From positions 124,001-188,000 of the forward strand of contig JALNXH010000001.1 in NCBI GenBank assembly GCA_023230455.1: a stretch of 64,000 nt of DNA. Reading direction: 5' to 3'. Positions 26,836 through 37,643 of the stretch are shown here, in pieces. The notes below the pieces were generated by a model. That model saw only the letters and a program-made list of their open reading frames with translations. It searched no databases and was not told the origin of the DNA. How positions within the stretch are numbered: the first letter of the stretch is position 1; the number at the start of each line of letters is the position of its first letter. The DNA is from Rhodocyclaceae bacterium. GTDB lineage: Bacteria > Pseudomonadota > Gammaproteobacteria > Burkholderiales > Rhodocyclaceae. The position numbers were made by a program, and so were the translations under genes.

Positions 26836-27401
26836 GAGGTCTCTTGCTTGCCGTCTTGGCGCTTAGCGTTTTCGGCTGCGCATCGGTCAAAAAAGTAGAA
26901 TCGGGCACCAACCGATTGGGAGAGCGCTTCACCATTTCGATCGAAGGCGCATGGAACCAACTCGATTTCCCTGGCGTTAAACCTGCGCAGGTGTGGACCA
27001 TGGAAGGCGTGACCGTAGACGAATTCCTGATTTTCAACGGCATCCGCGACGGCGAAGTCATGAACTCGAAAAGCGGCAACGGCAAGCAGCAGGATTTCGT
27101 ATTCAGAAAATCGATGCCGACCGAAGAGATTGTGTCTCTGTTCGAAGGCGTGCTCAGCCGGGACAATGCGGTTTTCAAGTTGATCAAGATCGAGCCCTAT
27201 CCCTTCGGCGGCAAAAAGGGCTTTCGCTTCGAATACGAACGCATCCGCAAGACGGACAACGTGCAATTGCGTGGGGTGGGGTTCGGCGCGGTGGATGGAG
27301 GGGACCTTTTTGCGCTGCTTTATCACGCACCTCGCTTGACCTTCTTTCCCCGCCACCAGGCCAGGGTCGAAGCCATCGCAGCAACTGCGGTAATCCGCTG
27401 A
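26832..27401 (+). CDS. Putative lipoprotein of unknown function
   Basis: The 189-residue product has a lipoprotein signal peptide with lipobox VFGC (Cys16), so it is probably lipid-anchored. The remainder (GERFTISIEGAWNQLDFPG, FEGVLSRDNAVFKLIKIEPY, RFEYERIRKTDNVQLRGVGF) looks like a compact beta-rich domain. I do not recognise a family. The start overlaps the M48 gene stop by four bases (ATGA). It is the last gene of the three-gene unit and is followed by a strong terminator. Confidence 0.75.
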   Translation: MRGLLLAVLALSVFGCASVKKVESGTNRLGERFTISIEGAWNQLDFPGVKPAQVWTMEGVTVDEFLIFNGIRDGEVMNSKSGNGKQQDFVFRKSMPTEEIVSLFEGVLSRDNAVFKLIKIEPYPFGGKKGFRFEYERIRKTDNVQLRGVGFGAVDGGDLFALLYHAPRLTFFPRHQARVEAIAATAVIR

Positions 27402-27413
27402 AAACCGTACCCC

Positions 27414-27445
27414 AAAGCTCCCGACCGTCCTCGGTCGGGAGCTTT
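27414..27445 (+). terminator. Rho-independent-type terminator
   Basis: A perfect 13-bp stem, AAAGCTCCCGACC with its complement, surrounds a 6-base loop and ends in GCTTTCATTT. It closes the M48-peptidase operon and isolates acnA. Confidence 0.8.
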
Positions 27446-27539
27446 CATTTGCATCCGCCGCCGACTTCGAAAAACCTTCGCCGCGCATTTTTGTCCGATC
27501 TACAATGATCCGGTCAGCCTCGCCTGCGGAGTACACACC

Positions 27540-30231
<2,692 letters not shown>

Positions 30232-30236
<5 letters not shown>

Positions 30237-30265
30237 GCGAGGGCTCCGCGAGAGTCGCGCTCAGC
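30232..30265. terminator. Possible bidirectional hairpin between acnA and the radical SAM gene
   Basis: GCTGAGCG (30232-30239) pairs with CGCTCAGC (30258-30265), overlapping both stop codons of the convergent genes. No T-run is present on either strand, so its efficiency is doubtful. Confidence 0.35.
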
Positions 30266-31844
30266 TCGCGTCCGGGCAGGTTCGGCGTCCCGGCAGCGGC
30301 GCAGGCTTCGGCGACGGCTCCACGGCGGGCAGCGCGGCCAGCTTCCGTTCGAGGATTTCCATGGTCGCCCGTCCGATGTAGTCGCCGCCTTCCTCGCTCT
30401 TGTCGCCGAGCTGATCGAGCGCCTCGATGTAGGCGCGGCCGATCAGCCCGCCCAACGGTTTCGGGTTGTAGAGCAGCTTCTTGATCTTGAACGGATTCAG
30501 GGTCAGCGGATCGTATCCCTGCTTCAGATAGCCCCGGTCGATGAGTTCGCGCTCGATCGGCGTGTCGGGCTGGACGCCGATGAAGAAAATGAACGGCAGC
30601 ACATTTTCGCGACCGAACAGCGCATACAACTGGCGGATGCGGCCTATCGTCGCGCGCAGCGTGTCCGTGGTTTCGCCCGGAGCGTTCAGCGGCATGTAGA
30701 GCTTGACCTTCTGGTCGCGATGTCCGGCATCCTTGAACAGCTTGAAGGCGTCCATCTGCTGTTCGAGATCGTAGCCAAGCCGCAGGCTGTCGACGATGTC
30801 CTGGGTTCCGGTGAATGAAAGATCGATGCTGACCAGGCCGCTGGCGAGCATCTTCCGCGCGATCTCCGGCGTCAGGTGATTCAGGCGCAAATAGCCGGTC
30901 CAGCGCACATCGACCTGGCGCGCCAGCAACTCATCGAGAATTTTCTCGACCTGCCGCATGCTGCGCAGCGTCGAACAGAACTGAGCGTCGGTGAACCAGA
31001 TGCTGTTCACCCCGTAAACCTTGTTCAGCGTTTCGATTTCCTTGCCTACCTCAACGGGATCGCGGTAACGCTGCCGCCCGCCCTCGATCCGGTTGTAAAG
31101 GCAGAAATGGCACTGAAACGGGCAGCCACGCTTGGTCTGCACGCCGATGGTACCGCCGACGTATTCGCTGAAAGCGGGGAAAATCGATTCGATGTAGGCA
31201 AAGTCCACCGCGGTGAGCCGGGACAGGTCGAAATCCTCTTCCCCCGGACGATGCTCGATCCGGCCGCTGGCATCCTTGTAATAATGGTTGCCGGCCGGCG
31301 TTGCATAACCGTCGACCACCGAGAGCATCGCCTCCTCGCCTTCGCCGACCACCACAACGCAGTCAGGCGGACATTTCTCGACGATGAACTTGCCGAAGAT
31401 CGAAACCGCCGTTCCGCCGACGACGATCCGCGCGTCGGGCAACAGCTTGCGCACGAGCCTCAGATAGCCGAGATTGCGCAGCCGCGCACCGGCGTAATCC
31501 CAGATGATGCCGATCGCATCCCAAGCCGCCTTGGCGCGGCGCCAAGGATTGAGCGAGTGATCGTAGTTCATTACCACGTCGAGCGCATCGCTCTCCGGAT
31601 GCGGCCCGAAGGTCTGCATATTGCGCCAGGAGAAAGCCACCACGTCGGGCTGTAGGCTCTCCAGCCGCTGCCTTAGCCGCACCGACCGTTCGCGTGGTGG
31701 AATCACCGCAAGATCGAGAATCTCCTGCTCAATCGAAGGGCGCTGCTTGTGGATGAAGTCAGCAAGATAGACCACGCCGCCCGGCCAGATTTTCCAGACC
31801 GGAAGTCGGATATAAAGGACTTTTCTTGCAATTCCGGTCGCCAT
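30261..31844 (-). CDS. Cobalamin-binding-domain radical SAM enzyme (class B type)
   Basis: The 527-residue product has an N-terminal B12-binding-like Rossmann region (VVYLADFIHKQRP, DVVAFSWRNMQTFGPHPESD, DARIVVGGTAVSIFGKFI) followed by a radical SAM barrel with the 4Fe-4S motif CPFQCHFC (CX3CX2C) near residue 242. The C-terminal region after YLKQGYDPLTLNP is specific to a subfamily. Relatives are class B methylases or ring-forming enzymes, and the overall form recalls P-methyltransferases such as PhpK, though no phosphonate genes are nearby. The substrate is unknown. The gene stands alone, convergent with acnA. Start ATG 31844. Confidence 0.8.
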   Translation of the reverse strand: MATGIARKVLYIRLPVWKIWPGGVVYLADFIHKQRPSIEQEILDLAVIPPRERSVRLRQRLESLQPDVVAFSWRNMQTFGPHPESDALDVVMNYDHSLNPWRRAKAAWDAIGIIWDYAGARLRNLGYLRLVRKLLPDARIVVGGTAVSIFGKFIVEKCPPDCVVVVGEGEEAMLSVVDGYATPAGNHYYKDASGRIEHRPGEEDFDLSRLTAVDFAYIESIFPAFSEYVGGTIGVQTKRGCPFQCHFCLYNRIEGGRQRYRDPVEVGKEIETLNKVYGVNSIWFTDAQFCSTLRSMRQVEKILDELLARQVDVRWTGYLRLNHLTPEIARKMLASGLVSIDLSFTGTQDIVDSLRLGYDLEQQMDAFKLFKDAGHRDQKVKLYMPLNAPGETTDTLRATIGRIRQLYALFGRENVLPFIFFIGVQPDTPIERELIDRGYLKQGYDPLTLNPFKIKKLLYNPKPLGGLIGRAYIEALDQLGDKSEEGGDYIGRATMEILERKLAALPAVEPSPKPAPLPGRRTCPDAS

Positions 31845-31926
31845 GCCTTACCTCGTATCGACGGACTGAACGCTGTTTTCAACAGGGTACAGGGAATGCC
31901 CGCCGGACGGGCACCCGCGCTCCCTA

Positions 31927-32751
31927 CTAAAACTTCTCTGTGTCGTGCAGGTAGCGCCATTGCCCGGGCGGCAGGTCGGCAAGCGGAATGCGGCCAATGC
32001 GCACGCGCTTCAGTGCCGCGACCCGCAGCCCCACCAGTTCGCACATGCGGCGGATCTGCCGTTTGCGCCCCTCGCGCAGCACGAAGCGCAACTGGTTGTC
32101 GCTAGACCACGAAACTTTAGCCGGGCGCAGTTGCTTGCCGTCGAGGGAGAGGCCGTGATTGAGCAGCTTGATCGCATTCTCCTGCGGCGTACCTTCGACG
32201 CGGACGATGTATTCCTTTTCCACATCGGAGTCGTCGCCGATCAACTGGCGGGCGATGCGGCCATCCTGGGTCAGCACCAGCAGGCCGGTTGAATCGATGT
32301 CGAGCCGTCCGGCCGGCGCCAGGCCGCGAAGGTGCGCGGGGTGGAAACGCAATGTCTCCTTGCCGTGCCTGCCGAGATATTGGTTCTCCACCTTGACCAG
32401 CACCACCGCCGGCTGATGGCCGTCCTCGGCCTGGCCTGAAACATAGCCGAGCGGCTTGTGCAGCAGAATAGTGACACGCCTCCCCTGCTGCGCCTTGGCG
32501 CCCGCGGCAAGGACGATCTCGGCTGACGGATCGACACGGGTGCCGAGTTCGCTGATGCGCTGGCCGTTGACCAACACCAGTCCCCGCTCGATGTAGCCGT
32601 CCGCCTCGCGCCGCGAACACAGGCCGCGCTCGGCCATCAGCTTGGAGACGCGCACCCCCTGGGGTGCTGTTGCAGGCGGCGTCGCCGGGTCGGCTACAGC
32701 CTTCGCCACCTTGCGGAAGCGCGGTCTGGAAGTTTCGGGCGGTTGAGTCAT
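31927..32751 (-). CDS. rRNA pseudouridine synthase, RsuA/RluF-type
   Basis: Converts a specific uridine in rRNA to pseudouridine. The start chosen is ATG 32751 (MTQPPETSRPRFRKV), giving 274 residues; an upstream ATG at 32832 adds 27 residues without family character. An S4 RNA-binding domain (VRVSKLMAERGLCSRREADGY) leads, then the synthase domain with the catalytic aspartate in PAGRLDIDSTGLLVLT and the family motif EGRKRQIRRMCELVG near the end. RluF (23S U2604) and RluB/RluE are the nearest named relatives; I cannot settle the target site. Divergent from rlmJ. Confidence 0.88.
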   Translation of the reverse strand: MTQPPETSRPRFRKVAKAVADPATPPATAPQGVRVSKLMAERGLCSRREADGYIERGLVLVNGQRISELGTRVDPSAEIVLAAGAKAQQGRRVTILLHKPLGYVSGQAEDGHQPAVVLVKVENQYLGRHGKETLRFHPAHLRGLAPAGRLDIDSTGLLVLTQDGRIARQLIGDDSDVEKEYIVRVEGTPQENAIKLLNHGLSLDGKQLRPAKVSWSSDNQLRFVLREGRKRQIRRMCELVGLRVAALKRVRIGRIPLADLPPGQWRYLHDTEKF

Positions 32752-32893
32752 GGCGGCGATTTTACCCGCCGCAGCACGGCGGCCCGTGCTAGTGTTGTAG
32801 CGCAGGATTCGCGCCGTTCGGACGGCACTCATTGTCCATGCACAGGACCGACCTGCCGAGCCCCCTCCCGATCCACGCTACAAGAACCGACCG

Positions 32894-33763
32894 ATGCTCA
32901 GTTATCGCCACGCCTTCCATGCCGGCAACCACGCCGATGTACTCAAGCATTTCGTACTGGTGCAGTTGCTCGACTACTTCAACCAAAAAGACAAGCCCTA
33001 CTGGGTCGTCGATACCCATGCCGGCGCCGGCGCCTACCGGCTCGACGAAGGCTACGCGACGCGCAACGCCGAACACGAATACGGCATCAGCCGCCTGTGG
33101 AATCGTCAGAACCTGCCGTCCGCCCTGCAACGCTATCTGGATCTGGTGCACGAATTCAACGGCTCCGGGCCATTGCGCCGCTATCCCGGATCGCCCTGGT
33201 TCGCCCTGCGGCTGATGCGCCCCGCCGATCGCCTGCGTCTGTTCGAACTGCACAGCACCGATGCGCCGCTGCTGGCGGAAAACCTCAAGCGACTGTTCAC
33301 GGATGCGACCAAGCGGGTGGTGATCGACCAGGCCGACGGTTTTCTGCACCTCAAATCGATCCTGCCGCCCCCTCCAAAACGCGGCCTGGTACTGATGGAC
33401 CCGGCCTATGAAGACAAACGCGATTATCTGCGCACGGTGATGGCGCTGAAGGAAAGCCTGGCTCGTTTCCCGACGGGCACCTTCGCCATCTGGTATCCGC
33501 AGATCCGGCTGGGCGACGCACGCGCGCTACCCGAGAAGCTGAAGAAGCTACCGATGAAAAGCTGGCTCCATGTCCGGCTTTCGGTCTGCGCCGAGTCCAA
33601 CGAGGGCCCTGGCATGTTCGGCAGCGGCATGTTCGTCGCCAATCCGCCGTGGACCCTGGGCGACACGCTGGCCGCAGCGATGCCCTGCCTGACCGAAGCG
33701 CTGCGGCAGGACGATGCGGCCACGCACCTGCTCGAACACCATGAGAACGAGAGCCGCGCTTAA
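32894..33763 (+). CDS. rlmJ: 23S rRNA (adenine(2030)-N6)-methyltransferase RlmJ
   Basis: SAM-dependent methyltransferase that modifies A2030 of 23S rRNA. The 289-residue length is normal. The N-terminus MLSYRHAFHAGNHADVLKH is diagnostic for the family, followed by the SAM-site segment VVDTHAGAGAYRLD and the catalytic LVLMDPAYEDKRDY, where the more usual form is DPPYE. The C-terminal part includes FAIWYPQI and MFVANPPWTL. The gene starts about 140 bp from the divergent pseudouridine synthase, another rRNA modification enzyme. Confidence 0.95.
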   Translation: MLSYRHAFHAGNHADVLKHFVLVQLLDYFNQKDKPYWVVDTHAGAGAYRLDEGYATRNAEHEYGISRLWNRQNLPSALQRYLDLVHEFNGSGPLRRYPGSPWFALRLMRPADRLRLFELHSTDAPLLAENLKRLFTDATKRVVIDQADGFLHLKSILPPPPKRGLVLMDPAYEDKRDYLRTVMALKESLARFPTGTFAIWYPQIRLGDARALPEKLKKLPMKSWLHVRLSVCAESNEGPGMFGSGMFVANPPWTLGDTLAAAMPCLTEALRQDDAATHLLEHHENESRA

Positions 33764-33790
33764 GCGGATGCTGCAACCTCAAGGCTTGAA

Positions 33791-33911
33791 CCACGGGGGA
33801 CACGGGGAGCACGGGGAATACCAAGCCACCCGATGGAAAATGGAGTGCTCAAGCGTGGCCACCGAGTGGCGGTGATTTTTCCTGCTCCTGCTTTCCCCGT
33901 GCTCCCCGTGG
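33791..33911. repeat. Dispersed inverted-repeat element after rlmJ
   Basis: A left arm made of CACGGGG-type units (33791-33818) is mirrored by a right arm at 33893-33911; 18 of 19 positions of the right arm pair with 33800-33818. The centre is about 75 bp. It lies between the convergent rlmJ and comEC stops and resembles intergenic REP/BIME-type repeats. It could act as a transcription or RNA-stability boundary. Confidence 0.65.
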
Positions 33912-33929
33912 CAAATCGCTTTAAAAAAT

Positions 33930-36266
33930 TCACCGCCCCTGCCAGTAGCGCCGCGTTGCTTCACGTTCGGCAACGACCTGAATTCCGCCCGATGCAAGAT
34001 CGAAGCGCAACGCACCGTCGCGGTCGGAGCGGTACAGCGCGGCGCCGCTGGCGCGATAGCGCTGCACCACCTCGTCCTTGGGATGGCCGAAGCGGTTGCG
34101 ATAGCCGGCGGCGAACACTACCTGACGCGCACCGACGGCAGCGATGAAATCCTCGCCCGACGACGTGCGGCTGCCATGGTGCGGCGCCAGCAGCAAATCG
34201 GCGCCGAGTTCGCGACGATGGCGGGCGAGCAGTGCGGTTTCCGAAACGGCTTCGATGTCGGAGGGAATCAGCGCACCGCCGAAATCCGTCTCGACCTTCA
34301 ACACACAGCTCATGTCGTTGCTCTTGCGCGTCGGGTTGGAATAGCGCTCGGTTTGCGGATGCAGCATCGAAAACCGCACGCCATCCCATTGCCAGGCCTG
34401 GCCGTCGGTGCAATGCCGGTGCAGCGGCGATTGCGCCGCGAAGGGGATCCCGGGCAGCGAGCTGAGCAATTCATCCACCGGCAACGCTTCCAGTATCGAC
34501 TCGGCGCCGCCGGAGTGGTCCTTATCGACATGGCTCACCACCAGCGTATCGAGGCGCTGCACGCCCAGTGCGCGCAGATAGGGAGCGATGATCCGGTTGC
34601 CGCTGTTGGCGTCGGGAGAGAAGGCCGGCCCCGTATCGAACAACAGATCGTGGCTGGCGGTCTGCACATGCACCGCCAGCCCCTGGCCGACGTCGAGCAC
34701 GGTGATGCGCGCCGCCCCGTGTGGCGGACGGTCCGGCGGCAGCCACAGCAGCGGCAGGAACAGCGCCGCGCCGACCCAGCGCGCGGGGAAACCGCGCGGT
34801 GCCAGCAGCCAGGCGCTGCCCAGCAGGCCGGACGCCAGCGCCCAGGGCGGCGGCGCCTGCTGCTGCCAGACGGCCCAGGGCAGCACGGCCAGCCAGTCCA
34901 CCCCGGCCATCATCCAGGCGGTCAGCGCATGCGCTGGCAGCAGCAGGAACTCCAGGCCGGGCACCGCCGCCAGTAACGTCAGCGGCGTAACGACGAAGCT
35001 AACCAACGGAATCGCCACCGCATTGGCCAGCGGCGAAACCAGCGAGAACTGCTGGAACAGGGCCAGCATCAGCGGCACCATGCCCGCGGTCATCGCCCAC
35101 TGCGCTCGGCCCCAGCCGTGCAGCCAATGCGCCTCGCCCAAGCGCCCGGCGCCAATGTAGAACAACAGCGCGACCGCGCCGAACGACAGCCAGAAGCCGG
35201 CCGCCGTCACCGCCCAGGGATCGAGTAGCAGCACCAGGCCGAGGGCGGCCGCCAGCACCCGCCGTGTCGCCAGCGTACGGCGCACGATCAGCGCCAGGCC
35301 GACCACGCCAAGCATGTACAGGGTGCGCTGTGCCGGCACGGCGAAGCCGGCGAGCAGGCAATAGGCCAACGCCGCGAGCATGCCACCGAGCGCCGCCGCC
35401 TGCTGTGCCGGCCAGCGCAGCGGCAGCCGCCGCGAACGGCGCCAGAGCGCATTCACCAGCGCATAGGCGAGCCCCGCCACCATCGTGATGTGCAGGCCTG
35501 ACACCGAAAGCAGATGGGTCAACCCGGTGCGAGCGAAGACCTGCCACTGGCCGGGATCGATCGCCCGCTGGTCGCCGACCGCCAGAGCGACGAGTATGCC
35601 GACATAAGGTGCGTCGGGCAGCATGGCCTGGAAGCGGCCGCGGATGTTCTCGCGCAGACGCTCGATGGCGCTGCGGAAGGAAGGAACGAAGGCATCCAGA
35701 CGCTGGTACGACGCTTTCGGCCGCACGTAGCCGGTGGCGCGAATGCCCTGCTCGAACAGCCAGCCCTCGTAGTCGAAGCCGTGCGGATTCAGATTGCCGT
35801 GAGGGCGCTTGAGGCGTACCGTGAAACGCCAGCGTTCGCCAGCATGCAACGCTGGCGCCCGGGCCGCATCGGCAACATCCTCGTCGTCGAGCAGCGGACT
35901 CTGGTACCAGGCGAGCGAGAGCCGGTGTGGCACCGGCAACGAGGCCTGCTCTGTCTCGAACTCGAAGCGCCAGCCGTTTTCGAAACGCTGCGGCATTGCC
36001 GCGACAATGCCACTGATGCTGATGTCGCGACCTTCGCTGCCCTCCGGCAGCATATCGGCCAGCCGCCACTGGGCCATCAGTCCGGCCCAGGCGAAACCGA
36101 GGACGAAAGCTCCGGCCAGCGTCGCGATGCGACCCAGCCGGGCGCCAAGCGACAGCACCGCCAGCCCGAGACCGGCACCCGCCCACAGTAGCCACGATGC
36201 CGGCAAAACCGCCTGCCATTGCAAGCAAAGAATGCCGAGCGCGAAAAAAACAATCCCCGACGTCAT
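33930..36266 (-). CDS. comEC: DNA internalisation protein ComEC/Rec2
   Basis: Inner-membrane channel protein for uptake of single-stranded DNA in natural transformation. The chosen start is ATG 36266 (MTSGIVFFALGIL), 778 residues; ATG 36362 would add 32 hydrophilic residues. Domain order is standard: N-terminal helices and OB-like DUF4131 region (FEFETEQASLPVPHRL), the Competence membrane domain with GLTHLLSVSGLHITMVAGL, and a C-terminal metallo-beta-lactamase-like domain (VLDVGQGLAVHVQTASHDLL, VVSHVDKDHSGGAESIL, LLLAPHHGSRTSS). Metal-binding histidines are present in SHVDKDHSGG and APHHGS. Length and motifs suggest a functional protein. Confidence 0.95.
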   Translation of the reverse strand: MTSGIVFFALGILCLQWQAVLPASWLLWAGAGLGLAVLSLGARLGRIATLAGAFVLGFAWAGLMAQWRLADMLPEGSEGRDISISGIVAAMPQRFENGWRFEFETEQASLPVPHRLSLAWYQSPLLDDEDVADAARAPALHAGERWRFTVRLKRPHGNLNPHGFDYEGWLFEQGIRATGYVRPKASYQRLDAFVPSFRSAIERLRENIRGRFQAMLPDAPYVGILVALAVGDQRAIDPGQWQVFARTGLTHLLSVSGLHITMVAGLAYALVNALWRRSRRLPLRWPAQQAAALGGMLAALAYCLLAGFAVPAQRTLYMLGVVGLALIVRRTLATRRVLAAALGLVLLLDPWAVTAAGFWLSFGAVALLFYIGAGRLGEAHWLHGWGRAQWAMTAGMVPLMLALFQQFSLVSPLANAVAIPLVSFVVTPLTLLAAVPGLEFLLLPAHALTAWMMAGVDWLAVLPWAVWQQQAPPPWALASGLLGSAWLLAPRGFPARWVGAALFLPLLWLPPDRPPHGAARITVLDVGQGLAVHVQTASHDLLFDTGPAFSPDANSGNRIIAPYLRALGVQRLDTLVVSHVDKDHSGGAESILEALPVDELLSSLPGIPFAAQSPLHRHCTDGQAWQWDGVRFSMLHPQTERYSNPTRKSNDMSCVLKVETDFGGALIPSDIEAVSETALLARHRRELGADLLLAPHHGSRTSSGEDFIAAVGARQVVFAAGYRNRFGHPKDEVVQRYRASGAALYRSDRDGALRFDLASGGIQVVAEREATRRYWQGR

Positions 36267-36402
36267 ACATCGATTAGACCATGCGAATTGTCGATGCAGC
36301 CACATCGCCCTGTGGTCGGCCCGTTCTGCGGATAAACTCGGGAGGCATGAGATAAATGCCATCGTTCAGGTTTTCGCCCACAACCCTGCCATCCCACATC
36401 CG

Positions 36403-37485
36403 ATGCCCCACCGCGCGCCACGCCTGCAACGCAGCCTGCCCAAGTTGCGCAACTCCCAGTTGCCGCGGATTCTGGTGCGCATCAACATCGCGGCGGCGAT
36501 CCTGCTGTTCCTGATCGTCACCGCCACGCTCGGCTTCCGCTACCTCGGCCAGCCCGAGGCCAGCTGGTCCGATGCACTGTACATGACGCTGATCACCATC
36601 ACCACCGTCGGTTACGGCGAGATGGTGCGCATCGATTCCTTCGGCGAACGCATTTTTGCCGGCCTGGTGGCCCTCGGCGGATTCGGCACCCTGACCTTCC
36701 TGTTCACCAGTCTTTCGGTCTTCTTTCTCGAAGGCGACCTTGATTACACGTTGCGGAGACGTCGCATGGAAAAGCAGATACGCAAGCTTCACAATCATTA
36801 CATCGTCTGCGGTTTCGGCCGCGTCGGGCGCAACGTCGGCCATGAGCTGACGCAGACCAACCGCCATTTCGTCGCCATCGACTGCGAGGAAAGCCGCATC
36901 GAAGACAACATCGAACGCTTTCCCGGCCTGCTCTACTTAGCCGGCGATGCCAGCGACGACGACATCCTGAATGCCGCCTACATTGAGGACGCCAAGGGCG
37001 TATTCGCGGTCACCGGCGACGACAGCCGCAATCTGATGATCACCATCACCGCCAAGCAACTCAACCCGAAAGTGCGGGTGGTGGCGCGCGCGAACGACGT
37101 GCGTAATCAGGAAAAGATGAAAAAAGCCGGTGCGGATACCGTGGTCTCGCCGGACTTCACCGGCGGCATGCGCATCGCCTCGGCGATGATCCGGCCGCAT
37201 GTAGTGTCCTTTCTGGACGAAATGCTGCGCTCGGAGCACAAGCTACGGGTCGAGGAGGTGCGCGTACCTGCCGGCTTCGAACCGCGCACCCTGTCCGAAC
37301 TGGCGCTGCACAGCGAACACTACGTACTGCTCGCGGTGCGCACCGGCGGCGACTGGGAATTCAACCCCGGCGCAGCGTTCCGCGTGCTGCCCGGCCATAC
37401 CCTGATTGCGATGAGTTCGCCGCAGGGCCGGCTCGAAATCGAAATCGCCCTACGTCCGCAGATCGAAGACGAACCGAAGGAATAG
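36403..37485 (+). CDS. Two-helix potassium channel with RCK/TrkA-N domain
   Basis: Predicted Kch/MthK-like K+ channel of 360 residues. The start is ATG 36403 (MPHRAPRLQRSLPK); the reading frame is open further upstream over comEC sequence, but that part has no family character. The pore module is helix 1 (INIAAAILLFLIVTATLGF), the selectivity filter TTVGYGE and helix 2 (IFAGLVALGGFGTLTFLF). A Rossmann-type RCK domain follows (YIVCGFGRVGRNVGHEL), then a TrkA-C-like regulatory tail (LRVEEVRVPAGFEPRTLSEL). The filter is canonical, so K+ selectivity is expected. Ligand gating by NAD(H), Ca2+ or another effector cannot be told. Confidence 0.9.
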   Translation: MPHRAPRLQRSLPKLRNSQLPRILVRINIAAAILLFLIVTATLGFRYLGQPEASWSDALYMTLITITTVGYGEMVRIDSFGERIFAGLVALGGFGTLTFLFTSLSVFFLEGDLDYTLRRRRMEKQIRKLHNHYIVCGFGRVGRNVGHELTQTNRHFVAIDCEESRIEDNIERFPGLLYLAGDASDDDILNAAYIEDAKGVFAVTGDDSRNLMITITAKQLNPKVRVVARANDVRNQEKMKKAGADTVVSPDFTGGMRIASAMIRPHVVSFLDEMLRSEHKLRVEEVRVPAGFEPRTLSELALHSEHYVLLAVRTGGDWEFNPGAAFRVLPGHTLIAMSSPQGRLEIEIALRPQIEDEPKE

Positions 37486-37540
37486 CGCACTCCGGCAGTC
37501 GATTGACACCCGGCCCCGGCGCCAAAAGAGTGGCGTCTCA

Positions 37541-37584
37541 TTGACTTTGCGCAAATCTCAGTTATTGTTGCTGTGCACAATAAC
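37541..37584 (+). promoter_or_regulatory. Candidate ackA promoter with overlapping inverted repeat
   Basis: -35 TTGACT at 37541-37546 and a weak -10 TATTGT at 37563-37568 (16-bp spacer). The -10 lies inside the left arm of a perfect 8-bp inverted repeat, GTTATTGT (37561-37568) and ACAATAAC (37577-37584), 8 bp apart. This arrangement suits a repressor operator; the regulator is unknown. Confidence 0.45.
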
Positions 37585-37643
37585 GTCTGCGCAGCCCTTG
37601 CGAGGGCACAGACACCCCGCCGCCGATTACCCACAACACCCCC

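Noticed and set aside
35809..36402. N-terminal extension of the K+ channel
   Set aside because: The open frame upstream is antisense to comEC and of low-complexity shadow composition. The pore module begins soon after ATG 36403.
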